NCBI RefSeq assembly: GCF_001552655.1
Contig: NZ_BCRP01000003.1
Span: 1 to 64,000, forward strand
DNA: 64,000 nucleotides
Origin: Alicyclobacillus kakegawensis NBRC 103104
Lineage (GTDB): Bacteria > Bacillota > Bacilli > Alicyclobacillales > Alicyclobacillaceae
Direction of reading: 5' to 3'
In this document: piece after piece, positions 14,660 to 23,538 of the stretch
How the letters are laid out: each line of letters opens with the position of its first letter
Position numbering within the stretch: position 1 is the stretch's first letter
Made by a program: the position numbers and the translations under genes
Notes under the pieces: generated by a model
What the model was told of the DNA's origin: nothing
What the model saw: only the letters and a program-made list of their open reading frames with translations
Database searches by the model: none

Positions 14660-15459
14660 ACTCCGTAGGCAAAACGAGCCGATGGCTTGTCCGGAAGGAT
14701 ACCGAATCGCTCAAACTCGCCGCTGCGCGGGCGCTCCTTCAGCACGACAGCCTTGCGCGCCACACGACAGGCTTCTCTCCATGCCCTGTCCGACAGCGGC
14801 TGTGGACTGGCGAACGGGCGTATGACATCCAGTGGCGTCGTTCTGTCGGGCGCCCGGCGGAACATGGGATCAAAATAGACCACGTCCACCGAATCGTCGG
14901 GGAGGCTCGACAGCCACTCCCCGTGTTCGCATTCCTGCACCTCAATCCTCGCCAGCGCCTTAGCCAAGCGCGGCTCATATCCATGCCGCTCGCGGATGGC
15001 CCAGGTGAACGTGCGGGCCAGCACAAACGACGACTCGCAGGCGACAACCCGGCCAGTGTCCGACACCCCCGCCGCCAGAACGAGGGCATCCACACCCATG
15101 CCCAGTGTCGCATCCAATACCGTATCGCCGGGGGCGATTCCGGCAGCCGTCAACAGCCGATCCGCCCGCCCCTGCTCCATCGCCTGCAACCGCAGCCAGG
15201 CCATCCCTGGGTGGAAGCGAAACGCATGCTGCAAATCCTGCGCATGATACCAAGTGGGCTCGGCATCCGCCACCAGCACAGCCGTCACCCCCTCCTCGCG
15301 CAGGATGCGAGCGAAGCTGCGATTCTTTCGCCGCACCGTACGTACACCGAACCAGGCGCCCATGCGTCGCGCCCGCTCCCACGTCTGCGCGGTCTCCTGC
15401 CATGGCGGCACGCAGACGGCGCCCCAAGTCTCCAACCCCGTCCAAACCGCATCAGACAA
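14644..15459 (-). CDS. RsmJ-like class I SAM methyltransferase
   Basis: About 271 residues. The SAM-binding motif is VLDATLGMGVDALVLA, followed by VVACESS, and VDVVYFDPMFRR fits the catalytic-site motif of RsmJ-like (16S rRNA m2G1516) methyltransferases. Bacilli carry an RsmJ-like gene of unproven target. I placed the start at the TTG at 15459, with AAGGGG upstream and overlapping the mutL stop; the frame is open further up only as a shadow of mutL. It sits between mutL and miaA in a translationally coupled row. Confidence 0.78.
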   Translation of the reverse strand: MSDAVWTGLETWGAVCVPPWQETAQTWERARRMGAWFGVRTVRRKNRSFARILREEGVTAVLVADAEPTWYHAQDLQHAFRFHPGMAWLRLQAMEQGRADRLLTAAGIAPGDTVLDATLGMGVDALVLAAGVSDTGRVVACESSFVLARTFTWAIRERHGYEPRLAKALARIEVQECEHGEWLSSLPDDSVDVVYFDPMFRRAPDRTTPLDVIRPFASPQPLSDRAWREACRVARKAVVLKERPRSGEFERFGILPDKPSARFAYGVWRKR

Positions 15460-17413
15460 TCCGTTTGAACCCCTTTTCCAAGTCCCGATTCGTCCACTTG
15501 AGCAAGACCGGCCGCCCATGCGGGCAGTGGAACGGGTCCTCCGCCTCCGCTAAAGACGCGCACAAGGCCTCCATCTCCGCAGCCGACAGACGCTGGTGAG
15601 CCTTCACAGCGGCTTTGCACGCGCGCGTGATGACGCGGTCTTGGATGACCTCGCGGACGTCCTGACCCGCTCCGTGTTCCTTGAGCGACTCCAGCACTTC
15701 CTCCGCCAAAGCCCCCGCGTCCAACCCCTCCCAGATCTCCGGCACCGTCCGCAGCACCACTTCCCGGCCCCCGAAGTCCTCCAACTCCAACCCCATCGCG
15801 GAGAGAACGCGGCGCTGTTCGGACACAAGAGCGCGCGCCGGCTCGCTCAGGGTCAGCGGAATCGGGGCCAGCAGCGGCAGGACGCGGATTTCATCCGCTT
15901 GCATCTGCGCTTTGAAGCGCTCGTACAGTACGCGTTCATGTGCCGCGTGCTGGTCAATCAAATACAGACTCTCTCCGTCCTCGGCGACGATATACGTGTT
16001 CAAAGCCTGTCCTATCGGGCGCAGTCGGGACAGCGCCCGGCGACGGTCCTGGGTGGTGAATGCGGCCGCCTCAAGAGGCTCCGCACCCGGGTTGCGATCC
16101 GCCCGTTCACCCGCCGCCTCCTCCGCTAACGGTGCGCCAGGCTGCTGCAGGCCCAGGGGCCCCGGCGCCTTGTGGGCCACATGTGGGTCCGCCGGCTCTG
16201 CGCTCGTCCCCTCCGTCCCGACAGCTCCATAGACCCGCTCCACCAGCTGCCCTTCCACTGACCGATCTGGGCGAGAAGGGGATCGACGGCCGCGGGAACT
16301 CTGAAACTCGGCCGGACGCTCCAGGGCCAGCTGCGATTGCCAACGAAATTCCCGCTGCTCCTTGTCCGCCTGCGCTTGCTCAGACGCACGGTGGGAAGCC
16401 GGGTACTTCATTTCCGGAACCAACAACACGCTGTCCAAAGCTGTGCGGACGCTGTCCTCCACAAGGCGCGTCACATCTCGCTCCTCGCTCAACCGCACCT
16501 CTGCCTTGTGAGGATGGATGTTCACGTCGACCAGGGTTGGATCCATGTGCAGTCGAATGACGTACATCGGATGGCGGTTGATCATCAACCGCCCCCGATA
16601 TCCGGACACCACCGCCTGGTGCAGCAGGTGGTTGCGAATCGGCCGGTCGTTGATGAACAGATGGCCATGAGCGCGGTTGGAACGGCCCTGTTGCGGCCGC
16701 CCAACGAACCCGGTCAATCGATAGTCCGGCGTTTCGCCCACGAGCGGAAGGAATTGCTTCGCCTCCGCCGGGCCGTACAGCGCCGCCAGCACCTCCTCCA
16801 ACCGGCCGTTGCCCGGGGTCTGAAAGACCAGGCGGCCGGCCGCCTCAAAACGGAAGGCCACATCGGGACGACCAAGGGCGGCCCGGTGCACCACCTCCAG
16901 GCACCGGGCCTGTTCTGTCGCCACCGCGCGCAGGTACTTCAGACGCGCCGGGGTATTGAAAAACAGGTCGCGCACCTCAATGCGGGTGCCAGGTGCCATG
17001 CCGACCGGCTCCGCTTCGCCTATCCATTGGCTCCCATGCATGCGCAACCTCACACCCGCATCGGCATCACGCAGGCGGGTGCAAAGTTCGACGCGGGCCA
17101 CCGCCGCAATCGACGCCAGGGCCTCGCCGCGAAAACCGAGTGTGGTGATGTGAAACAGGTCCCGGGGGCTGCGCACCTTGCTCGTCGCGTGACGTGCAAA
17201 CGCCAAGCGTGCGTCCTCCGCATCCATTCCGGAGCCGTCGTCCTGGACGACGATGCGTTCAATGCCGCCCTCATCCACCTGCACGACGATGCGGGACGCC
17301 CCCGCATCCAGACTGTTTTCCACCAGCTCCTTGACCACCGAGGCGGGTCGCTCCACCACCTCCCCGGCCGCAATCTGATTGGCCAGGGACGGGGGCATCA
17401 CCTGAATGGATCC
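15452..17413 (-). CDS. mutL: DNA mismatch repair protein MutL
   Basis: A 653-residue GHKL ATPase. N-terminal motifs are ENSLDAGAS, DDGSGM, ATSK, GFRGEALASIA and the transducer segment with NDRPIRN. After a poorly conserved linker (about residues 350-450) comes the C-terminal dimerisation domain with DQHAAHERVLYE, the metal-binding endonuclease motif of MutL in bacteria lacking MutH. A late CPHGRP motif completes the nuclease site. The ATG has GGGAGG upstream and overlaps the mutS stop by 16 bp, indicating coupled translation. Confidence 0.96.
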   Translation of the reverse strand, partial: GSIQVMPPSLANQIAAGEVVERPASVVKELVENSLDAGASRIVVQVDEGGIERIVVQDDGSGMDAEDARLAFARHATSKVRSPRDLFHITTLGFRGEALASIAAVARVELCTRLRDADAGVRLRMHGSQWIGEAEPVGMAPGTRIEVRDLFFNTPARLKYLRAVATEQARCLEVVHRAALGRPDVAFRFEAAGRLVFQTPGNGRLEEVLAALYGPAEAKQFLPLVGETPDYRLTGFVGRPQQGRSNRAHGHLFINDRPIRNHLLHQAVVSGYRGRLMINRHPMYVIRLHMDPTLVDVNIHPHKAEVRLSEERDVTRLVEDSVRTALDSVLLVPEMKYPASHRASEQAQADKEQREFRWQSQLALERPAEFQSSRGRRSPSRPDRSVEGQLVERVYGAVGTEGTSAEPADPHVAHKAPGPLGLQQPGAPLAEEAAGERADRNPGAEPLEAAAFTTQDRRRALSRLRPIGQALNTYIVAEDGESLYLIDQHAAHERVLYERFKAQMQADEIRVLPLLAPIPLTLSEPARALVSEQRRVLSAMGLELEDFGGREVVLRTVPEIWEGLDAGALAEEVLESLKEHGAGQDVREVIQDRVITRACKAAVKAHQRLSAAEMEALCASLAEAEDPFHCPHGRPVLLKWTNRDLEKGFKRIV

Positions 17414-20058
17414 CATTCCAATACCTCCCTCGCCTCTTTGCACAGGGCATATAAGCGGTTGAGTGCCTCCAGCGGGGTCATCTCCAGCGGATTGAGCCGG
17501 GACATCTGCTCCAGCAACGACAGGGCGGCCGTCTGCGACAGCGGCACTGTCTGACTTGGCGTACCTGGCCCGGCTGGCGGTGTCGCAGGGGTGGCGGGCG
17601 CATCTGGATGCGCCGCTGCCGCCGCCTCATGCACACTGTCGCTTACGGTAACCGGGGCGCCTGCACGCTGTTCCCGCACGGCCAGGAGTTCACGCGCACG
17701 GGCAATCACATCGTCCGGAATCCCGGCCAATTGGGCAACCTGGATCCCATAGCTTTTATCTGCCGGGCGGTCCACCACCGTATGCAGAAACTCTATCGTA
17801 TCGCCCCGCTCATGCACCGCCACGGAGGCGTTGACGACCTTTGACAACCGCTCCGCCGCGTCGGTCAGTTCATGGTAGTGGGTAGCAAACAGCACCAACG
17901 GCGAGAGACTGGGCCGCAGCAGGCTTTCCATCACCGCCTCCGCGATGCACAGGCCGTCGTACGTACTCGTACCGCGTCCGATTTCGTCCAACAGGACGAG
18001 ACTCCTCGGGGTGGCCTCACGGAGAATCTGCGCCAGCTCCACCATCTCCACCATGAAGGTACTCTGTCCTTGGGACAGGTCGTCCGATGCCCCGATGCGG
18101 GTGAAAATACGGTCCACCAAGCCAATCTCGGCGGCCTCGGCGGGCACAAAGCAGCCCATCTGCGCCAACACCACGATCAGGGCGACCTGCCGCATGTATG
18201 TACTTTTCCCCGCCATGTTGGGGCCGGTCAGCAGAATCAATTGCCGGTCTCCATCCAGGTGGACGTCGTTGGGCACAAACGATCCGTTGGGCAACATCGC
18301 TTCGACTGTGGCGTGCCGTCCCTGGCGAATGTGGATGCCGCGGTCTTCGCGGATGCGGGGACGCACATACCGGTTGTCCGCGGAGACGCTGGCCAGGGCC
18401 ACCAGGACGTCGACCTCTGCCAAGGCCGAGGCCACTGCCTGTACATCGTCCAGGCGCCGGAGGACACGTTCCCGCAGCTGCACAAACAGTTCATATTCCC
18501 GCTCCGTCGCTCGCTCCTCGGCGCCCAAAATGCGCGACTCCTGTTCCTTGAGCGCCGGCACCACATACCTCTCCGCAGCCGCCAGGGTTTGGCGTCGCTC
18601 ATACTCTCGCGGGACCAGGTGCGCGTTGGCCTTGGAGACCTCGATGTAATACCCAAACACGCGGTTGTACCCGACTTTCAGCGACTTGACGCCGGTGCGT
18701 TCACGCTCTTGCTGTTCGAAGGCGGCCAGCCAAGCCTTGCCCCCCTTGGCCAAGGCTCGCAACTCGTCCAATTCGGCGTCCACACCCTCGCGGATGATGC
18801 CCCCTTCGCGCAGGTGCACGGGCGGATCGTCCACAAGGGAGGACAGGATATCCTCCGCCAAATCCGAGACGTCGGGCAACCCACGCAGCAACCGCTGCAC
18901 CATCCCGGTTTCAACAGTCGCCAGCTTGGCGTGCACTTCCGGCACCACCCGCAAAGACTTGGCCAGAGCCAGCAGATCCCGAGCCTGGGCGGTCTGAAAA
19001 GACACCTTGGCGGCAAGCCGCTCCAGGTCGTACACCTGACCCAGCAGCATCTGCAACTCACTGCGCAGCATCATCTCCTGGACCAAGGCCTCCACCGCGT
19101 CCAACCGCTCTTCGATGGCTCTGACCTCACACAGCGGCCGCTCAATCCAGTGCCCCAACAGACGAGTTCCCATGGCCGTACGGGTCTTGGCCAGCAGCCC
19201 AAACAGCGAACCCTGCCGCTTGTGGGTTCGCGCCGTTTCCAACAGTTCCAAGTGGTAGCGGGCGGTCGCGTCGAGGACCAAACACTTCTCTTCCCGCAGC
19301 CCGCGTGGCGCTTTCAGATGGCGCAGGTTCTGCTTCTGTGTCTCTTCCAAGTAAGCGAGCAAGAATCCGAGCGCGCTTACGGCCGCGCCACTTTCGAGCG
19401 ACCGTGAGCTTGTCCGATGATCCGCAAACTGACGCAACACCCGCTGTTCCAAGAAAGTCTCGGATTCGCGCAGGTCCCGTACGGTCATCCGTACGCCGGT
19501 GCGCTTCTGCCAATCGGCCAACCAGCCCCAATCGTCCGCGGCCTGCGTAACCAGCACCTCCGCGGGCGGCCATTGCAGCAAGGTCTGCAGGACCTCATCC
19601 ACCCCGGTGGGCTCATCTACCAGTACATCGCCCGTGCCGACGTCCACAAGCGCCATTCCATAGCGGCCTCGCCGCTCCACGATGGCGGTCAAAAAGCGGT
19701 GGCCGACTTCGTCGTCGCGCACGCTGGTTCCAGGTGTGATGACCCGGACAACTTCACGGCGGACCAGTCCCTTGGCCTGCTTGGGGTCTTCCGTCTGTTC
19801 ACAGATAGCGACCGAGTAGCCGTGGTCCACCAAGCGAGCGATGTATTGATCCGCGCTGTGAAACGGAACCCCGCACATGGGAACACGGCCAGCGCTCCCT
19901 GCGTCACGCCCCGTCAGCGTGATATCCAGGATGCGGCTGGCCGTCTCCGCGTCGTCAAAAAACAGTTCGTAAAAGTCTCCCAGGCGAAACATCAACAAGG
20001 CGTCTTGATGCTGCCGCTTCATCTCCTGGTACTGCTTCATCATCGGCGTTAAGGACAT
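17398..20058 (-). CDS. mutS: DNA mismatch repair protein MutS
   Basis: An 886-residue mismatch sensor. The N-terminal mismatch-binding domain has FRLGDFYELFFDDA with the Phe-x-Glu that wedges into mismatches; later come the connector, lever and clamp regions, and the ABC-type ATPase with GPNMAGKST and VLLDEIGRGTST. The tail after about residue 820 is a Pro/Ala-rich linker plus a short helical end, as in long MutS forms. The ATG has GGAGGC upstream. Upstream on this strand lies ricA and downstream mutL, as in B. subtilis. Confidence 0.97.
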   Translation of the reverse strand: MSLTPMMKQYQEMKRQHQDALLMFRLGDFYELFFDDAETASRILDITLTGRDAGSAGRVPMCGVPFHSADQYIARLVDHGYSVAICEQTEDPKQAKGLVRREVVRVITPGTSVRDDEVGHRFLTAIVERRGRYGMALVDVGTGDVLVDEPTGVDEVLQTLLQWPPAEVLVTQAADDWGWLADWQKRTGVRMTVRDLRESETFLEQRVLRQFADHRTSSRSLESGAAVSALGFLLAYLEETQKQNLRHLKAPRGLREEKCLVLDATARYHLELLETARTHKRQGSLFGLLAKTRTAMGTRLLGHWIERPLCEVRAIEERLDAVEALVQEMMLRSELQMLLGQVYDLERLAAKVSFQTAQARDLLALAKSLRVVPEVHAKLATVETGMVQRLLRGLPDVSDLAEDILSSLVDDPPVHLREGGIIREGVDAELDELRALAKGGKAWLAAFEQQERERTGVKSLKVGYNRVFGYYIEVSKANAHLVPREYERRQTLAAAERYVVPALKEQESRILGAEERATEREYELFVQLRERVLRRLDDVQAVASALAEVDVLVALASVSADNRYVRPRIREDRGIHIRQGRHATVEAMLPNGSFVPNDVHLDGDRQLILLTGPNMAGKSTYMRQVALIVVLAQMGCFVPAEAAEIGLVDRIFTRIGASDDLSQGQSTFMVEMVELAQILREATPRSLVLLDEIGRGTSTYDGLCIAEAVMESLLRPSLSPLVLFATHYHELTDAAERLSKVVNASVAVHERGDTIEFLHTVVDRPADKSYGIQVAQLAGIPDDVIARARELLAVREQRAGAPVTVSDSVHEAAAAAHPDAPATPATPPAGPGTPSQTVPLSQTAALSLLEQMSRLNPLEMTPLEALNRLYALCKEAREVLEWDPFR

Positions 20059-20106
20059 AAAGCTGCCTCCATGGATGCCCGTGATTTTGCGGCCAATCGC
20101 CAACTT

Positions 20107-20553
20107 CTAGCGCTTGCCGCAGTCACATCCCTGGCCGCCATGCCCGCGACCACAACCCTGGCGCGGCCCCTGCTCCACCGGAAGCACCTGGCCCAGACGG
20201 GCCAACAACACGGAAATCACGCCCTGCAAGCATTCGTTCAGCTCCGCTTGCGCTTCCTTGTACTGCATAGCCACAGGAATTTTCCAAAGCTCGTCCTCGA
20301 TCTCCTGCACCTCAAGGTCGGCCAACATCACCTTCGGGTGGTCGGAAGCCAGGCGCTGCTTGAGAATCAAGCTCTGGTTTGTCTTGAGCTTGAGCTCCTC
20401 AAACAGCTGCTGGGCCCGCTGATGGTGTTTCATTTTCTGCTTTGCCTGCCAAAAACGTGCGTACGCATCCATGCTGGCGATTTGTTTCGCGATGGCGTCC
20501 GCCTTGGCCAGAATCGACTCCCGGTGGACCTGAATTGCTAGGGGAGCACCCAT
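20107..20553 (-). CDS. ricA: RicA (YmcA) family regulator
   Basis: A 148-residue YlbF/YmcA-family helical protein (ILAKADAIAKQIAS, FWQAKQKMKHHQRAQQLFEELK). In B. subtilis RicA with RicF and RicT forms an iron-sulfur complex that helps RNase Y mature mRNAs and affects competence, biofilm and sporulation. This copy ends in a Gly/Cys-rich tail with three cysteines (GCGRGHGGQGCDCGKR), a plausible cluster ligand. The ATG overlaps the miaB stop by one base (TAATG), and mutS follows, which supports the assignment. Confidence 0.82.
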   Translation of the reverse strand: MGAPLAIQVHRESILAKADAIAKQIASMDAYARFWQAKQKMKHHQRAQQLFEELKLKTNQSLILKQRLASDHPKVMLADLEVQEIEDELWKIPVAMQYKEAQAELNECLQGVISVLLARLGQVLPVEQGPRQGCGRGHGGQGCDCGKR

Positions 20554-22064
20554 TATGCCAGTCCCTCCTCACCGGCGTCTGCGCCGGACTCGACGCTGAC
20601 CAGCCGGCCCGCCAACGTCCAGGTTTTGGCTTCCGTGATTTCCACTTGTGCCAAGCGGCCGGTCCAGACCGGATTGCCCGGGAACAACACCAATTTATTG
20701 CCCCGCGTGCGTCCCGACAGGACCGCCGCGTTGGTCTTGCTCTGCCCTTCCACCAAAACCTCGACCGTCCGCCCGACCATTTGCTCGTTCAACTCCCGGC
20801 TGATCCGATACTGAAGCTCGTTCAGCCGGAACAGACGCTGCTTTTTCTCCTCCGGGGACACATCGTCGACAAACCGCGTCGCCGGTGTGTTCTCACGCGG
20901 CGAATAGATGAAAGTGAAGGCATTGTCAAAGCGCACCTGCTCCACCAAGCTCAGCGTGTCCGCGAACTGCTCCTCGGTTTCGCCCGGAAAACCGACGATG
21001 ATGTCCGTGGTCAATTGCACGCCTGGGACCGCCGCGCGGATTTTGTCTACCAGGGCCAGGTAATACTCACGGGTGTAGGTGCGGTTCATGCGCTTGAGCA
21101 CCTGATTGTTGCCGGACTGAACCGGAAGGTGAATGTGCTCCACCACGTGTTCCGATTCGGCGATGGCGGCCATCAGTTCATCAGTAAAGTTCCACGGGTT
21201 GGACGTCGTGAAGCGAATGCGCTCGATGCCCGGGATGTTGTTGACGCGGCGAAGCAGCTCGGCAAAGGTCACATCCCCTAGGTCCACGCCGTAGTCGTTG
21301 ACGTTTTGCCCAAGCAGCGTCACTTCCCGGAACCCCTCGGAGACCAGTTGTTCTACCTCTGACACGATATCCTCGGGCCGTCGGCTGCGCTCTGCGCCGC
21401 GGGTGTAGGGAACGATGCAGTATGTGCAAAACTTGTTGCACCCGTATTGAATGTTCACCCACGCGCGCGTCCGGTCCTTGCGCAGCTTGGGTAGCTGCTC
21501 CACCGCGGCCGCAGCCTGGTCCCAGACCTCCATGACCGTGTCCTGGCTTTCTCGCGCCCTTGTCAACAACTCGGGCAGGCGATGGATGTTGTGCGTACCA
21601 AAGACCAGGTCGACCCAGGGAAACTTGTCCAAAACCATCGCCTGCACACTCTCCTCCTGGGCCATGCAGCCGCACAGCCCCAGGATGAGTCCCGGGTTTG
21701 TCGCCTTTAAGGGCCGCAGCCGACCGATTTCCCCAAACACTTTGTCCTCAGCGTTCTCACGCACCGCGCAGGTGTTGAACAAGATAAAATCGGCCGACTC
21801 CACATCGTCTGCCGGCTGGTATCCCATGGTCTGCAGGAGACCGGCCATCATCTCCGTGTCATGCTCATTCATCTGGCAGCCGTAGGTCTTGATCAGAAAC
21901 CGGTACGGCTGTCCCCCTGGCTTCGTGCCCACCGCGTACTTGCGCGCGACAGCCTCGACGTCAAATTGAATATAATCGACGGGGCGCGGCCGATGGGTGT
22001 TGAAGGCGATGCCCTTGCCGGGTACCAATCGGCCTTCCCGAAGTTGTTGAATGCGGTTCTCCAT
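20553..22064 (-). CDS. miaB: tRNA-2-methylthio-N6-dimethylallyladenosine synthase MiaB
   Basis: A 503-residue radical-SAM methylthiotransferase. The N-terminal UPF0004 domain carries the three cluster cysteines (TYGCQMNEHD, FNTCAVRENAEDK, GCMAQ), the radical-SAM domain has CNKFCTYCIVPYTRG (C-x3-C-x2-C), and the C-terminal TRAM domain spans about residues 425-490. It adds the methylthio group to i6A37. The first 60 residues are a weakly conserved extension. An extended -10 promoter lies about 100 bp upstream. Confidence 0.96.
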   Translation of the reverse strand: MENRIQQLREGRLVPGKGIAFNTHRPRPVDYIQFDVEAVARKYAVGTKPGGQPYRFLIKTYGCQMNEHDTEMMAGLLQTMGYQPADDVESADFILFNTCAVRENAEDKVFGEIGRLRPLKATNPGLILGLCGCMAQEESVQAMVLDKFPWVDLVFGTHNIHRLPELLTRARESQDTVMEVWDQAAAAVEQLPKLRKDRTRAWVNIQYGCNKFCTYCIVPYTRGAERSRRPEDIVSEVEQLVSEGFREVTLLGQNVNDYGVDLGDVTFAELLRRVNNIPGIERIRFTTSNPWNFTDELMAAIAESEHVVEHIHLPVQSGNNQVLKRMNRTYTREYYLALVDKIRAAVPGVQLTTDIIVGFPGETEEQFADTLSLVEQVRFDNAFTFIYSPRENTPATRFVDDVSPEEKKQRLFRLNELQYRISRELNEQMVGRTVEVLVEGQSKTNAAVLSGRTRGNKLVLFPGNPVWTGRLAQVEITEAKTWTLAGRLVSVESGADAGEEGLA

Positions 22065-22160
22065 GCGCTCCCCCTCCTATGGCGGATGACCTCCGGCGCA
22101 TCTGCGCCGGCCCGCTCATGGGTCTCGCGATAGGGCCGCAGCTCTGCGGCAATATCTTTT

Positions 22161-22169
22161 ATTATACCA
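22161..22169 (-). promoter_or_regulatory. Extended -10 promoter of the miaB operon
   Basis: TGGTATAAT on the minus strand, about 95 bases before miaB. No good -35 box is visible, which fits an extended -10 promoter. It should serve miaB-ricA and perhaps mutS-mutL. Confidence 0.5.
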
Positions 22170-22212
22170 GAGCGCACATCGGATAGGATCCTGCAACCCC
22201 GGCTGTCTGCAC

Positions 22213-23523
22213 CTACCTGCTGCTATGCTCCGGGGCTGCAGCCGCCAGTTCAGCCAGGTGCGTGAGGGTGCCGCGCAAGCCTTGGCGCCAGATTTCCGGT
22301 TCGTCGAACTTCATCGGTTTGGAGTTGGCCTCAAAGAACCACAGGTTGCCCTCTCGGTCGATGCCGATATCCATCGACATTTCGCCCAACTGTTCCCGAT
22401 AGTGTTGATCAATCCGCTTCGCACACGCGCAGGCCATCCGTTCCAGCGCACGGGCAATCTGTCCCCTACGGGACGCGAAGTGATGGTCAAGCACCGAATC
22501 TGCGTCGACGATGAACCCGCCATTGGGAACGTGGGTGGTGATGACACCGTCTCCGGCGGCCCGGACACCCACGCCGACAACGCGCCAGAGGCCGCTTTGC
22601 TTCTGCAGCAAGACGCGAAAGTCGCACGGGTGGCCGCGCCAGTCGAGCAACGGCTTGGCGGCCTGCATCACGTAGGCGCCACCGATACGCTCACGCTCCA
22701 CCAGCTGCCGCACCTCCGCCAGGCTGGATGCGTGTAGGCTCTTGGTGCGCCCTTTTTTCAAAACCTGCACGCGATACCCTGAATGGGTCCGCTCGACACG
22801 TATCATGCCGTGTCCCATACTCCCGCCCACCGGTTTCAGGTACACCCCGGGATGCTGCGCCAGCATGCGCGCGAGTGCCGCCGAGGTGATGGAAAACGTG
22901 GATTGAGGAAGGTAATGAGACAGTTCCGACTCCGCGAGCACACGGTAGAGCACGGCTTTGTTGAAATACTCCGGGTTGAACATAGGGATGCCCCGGTCGC
23001 GCAGGGTCTGCCGGGCCCGCACCGCCGCTGGCGATTGCTCCAGGTGGCGCTGAGGGATGCGGTTGTAGACAGCCTGGGGCTGCGGGCAAGGAAGTTCTCG
23101 CCAGACACCGGATCGGATACGGACAAAGCCCGACCATGTGCCTTCCCCGTCGACGTGGTCGTCGGGCAAAACATACACAAACTGGTCTTGGCCCCTGGCT
23201 ATCCGTATCAGGTCGCGAAAGTGCGCGCGGTTGCCGACAAATTTGCCATCCCTCCCGCCGGCCAGAATCGCGAATACCGGGCCCGCCTCGGCCACACCGT
23301 CGTCCAGTCGCTGCCACGCCACCGGAGCGCTGAACACCACGCGCCCGGGAACGGATTCGTAGCACGGTAGAAGCAGATTGGACACGCGCACACGCTGAGG
23401 GACGGGCACCGCCCGTTGGCGCCGCGAGCCCCGCGAACGCCGCCACAGCACCGCCATCTCCAGTCGACCCCCGCGGTCCAACCAAACCAATCGTGGCCCT
23501 GCTCCGCGCACCATGGGCTTCAC
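22213..23523 (-). CDS. YheC/YheD-family ATP-grasp spore coat-associated protein (1)
   Basis: A 436-residue member of the YheC/YheD family. The C-terminal half is an ATP-grasp fold: VYLKPVGGSMGHGMIRV binds the nucleotide phosphate, CDFRVLLQK and EMSMDIGIDREGNLWFFEANSKP carry metal-binding residues. Family members associate with the spore coat, but their substrate is unknown. It is the last gene of a four-gene minus-strand operon (27780 to 22213) beside cotE. The N-terminal 40 residues are basic and may be unstructured. Confidence 0.85.
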   Translation of the reverse strand: MKPMVRGAGPRLVWLDRGGRLEMAVLWRRSRGSRRQRAVPVPQRVRVSNLLLPCYESVPGRVVFSAPVAWQRLDDGVAEAGPVFAILAGGRDGKFVGNRAHFRDLIRIARGQDQFVYVLPDDHVDGEGTWSGFVRIRSGVWRELPCPQPQAVYNRIPQRHLEQSPAAVRARQTLRDRGIPMFNPEYFNKAVLYRVLAESELSHYLPQSTFSITSAALARMLAQHPGVYLKPVGGSMGHGMIRVERTHSGYRVQVLKKGRTKSLHASSLAEVRQLVERERIGGAYVMQAAKPLLDWRGHPCDFRVLLQKQSGLWRVVGVGVRAAGDGVITTHVPNGGFIVDADSVLDHHFASRRGQIARALERMACACAKRIDQHYREQLGEMSMDIGIDREGNLWFFEANSKPMKFDEPEIWRQGLRGTLTHLAELAAAAPEHSSR

Positions 23524-23538
23524 CTCCCGTCTATCCCT

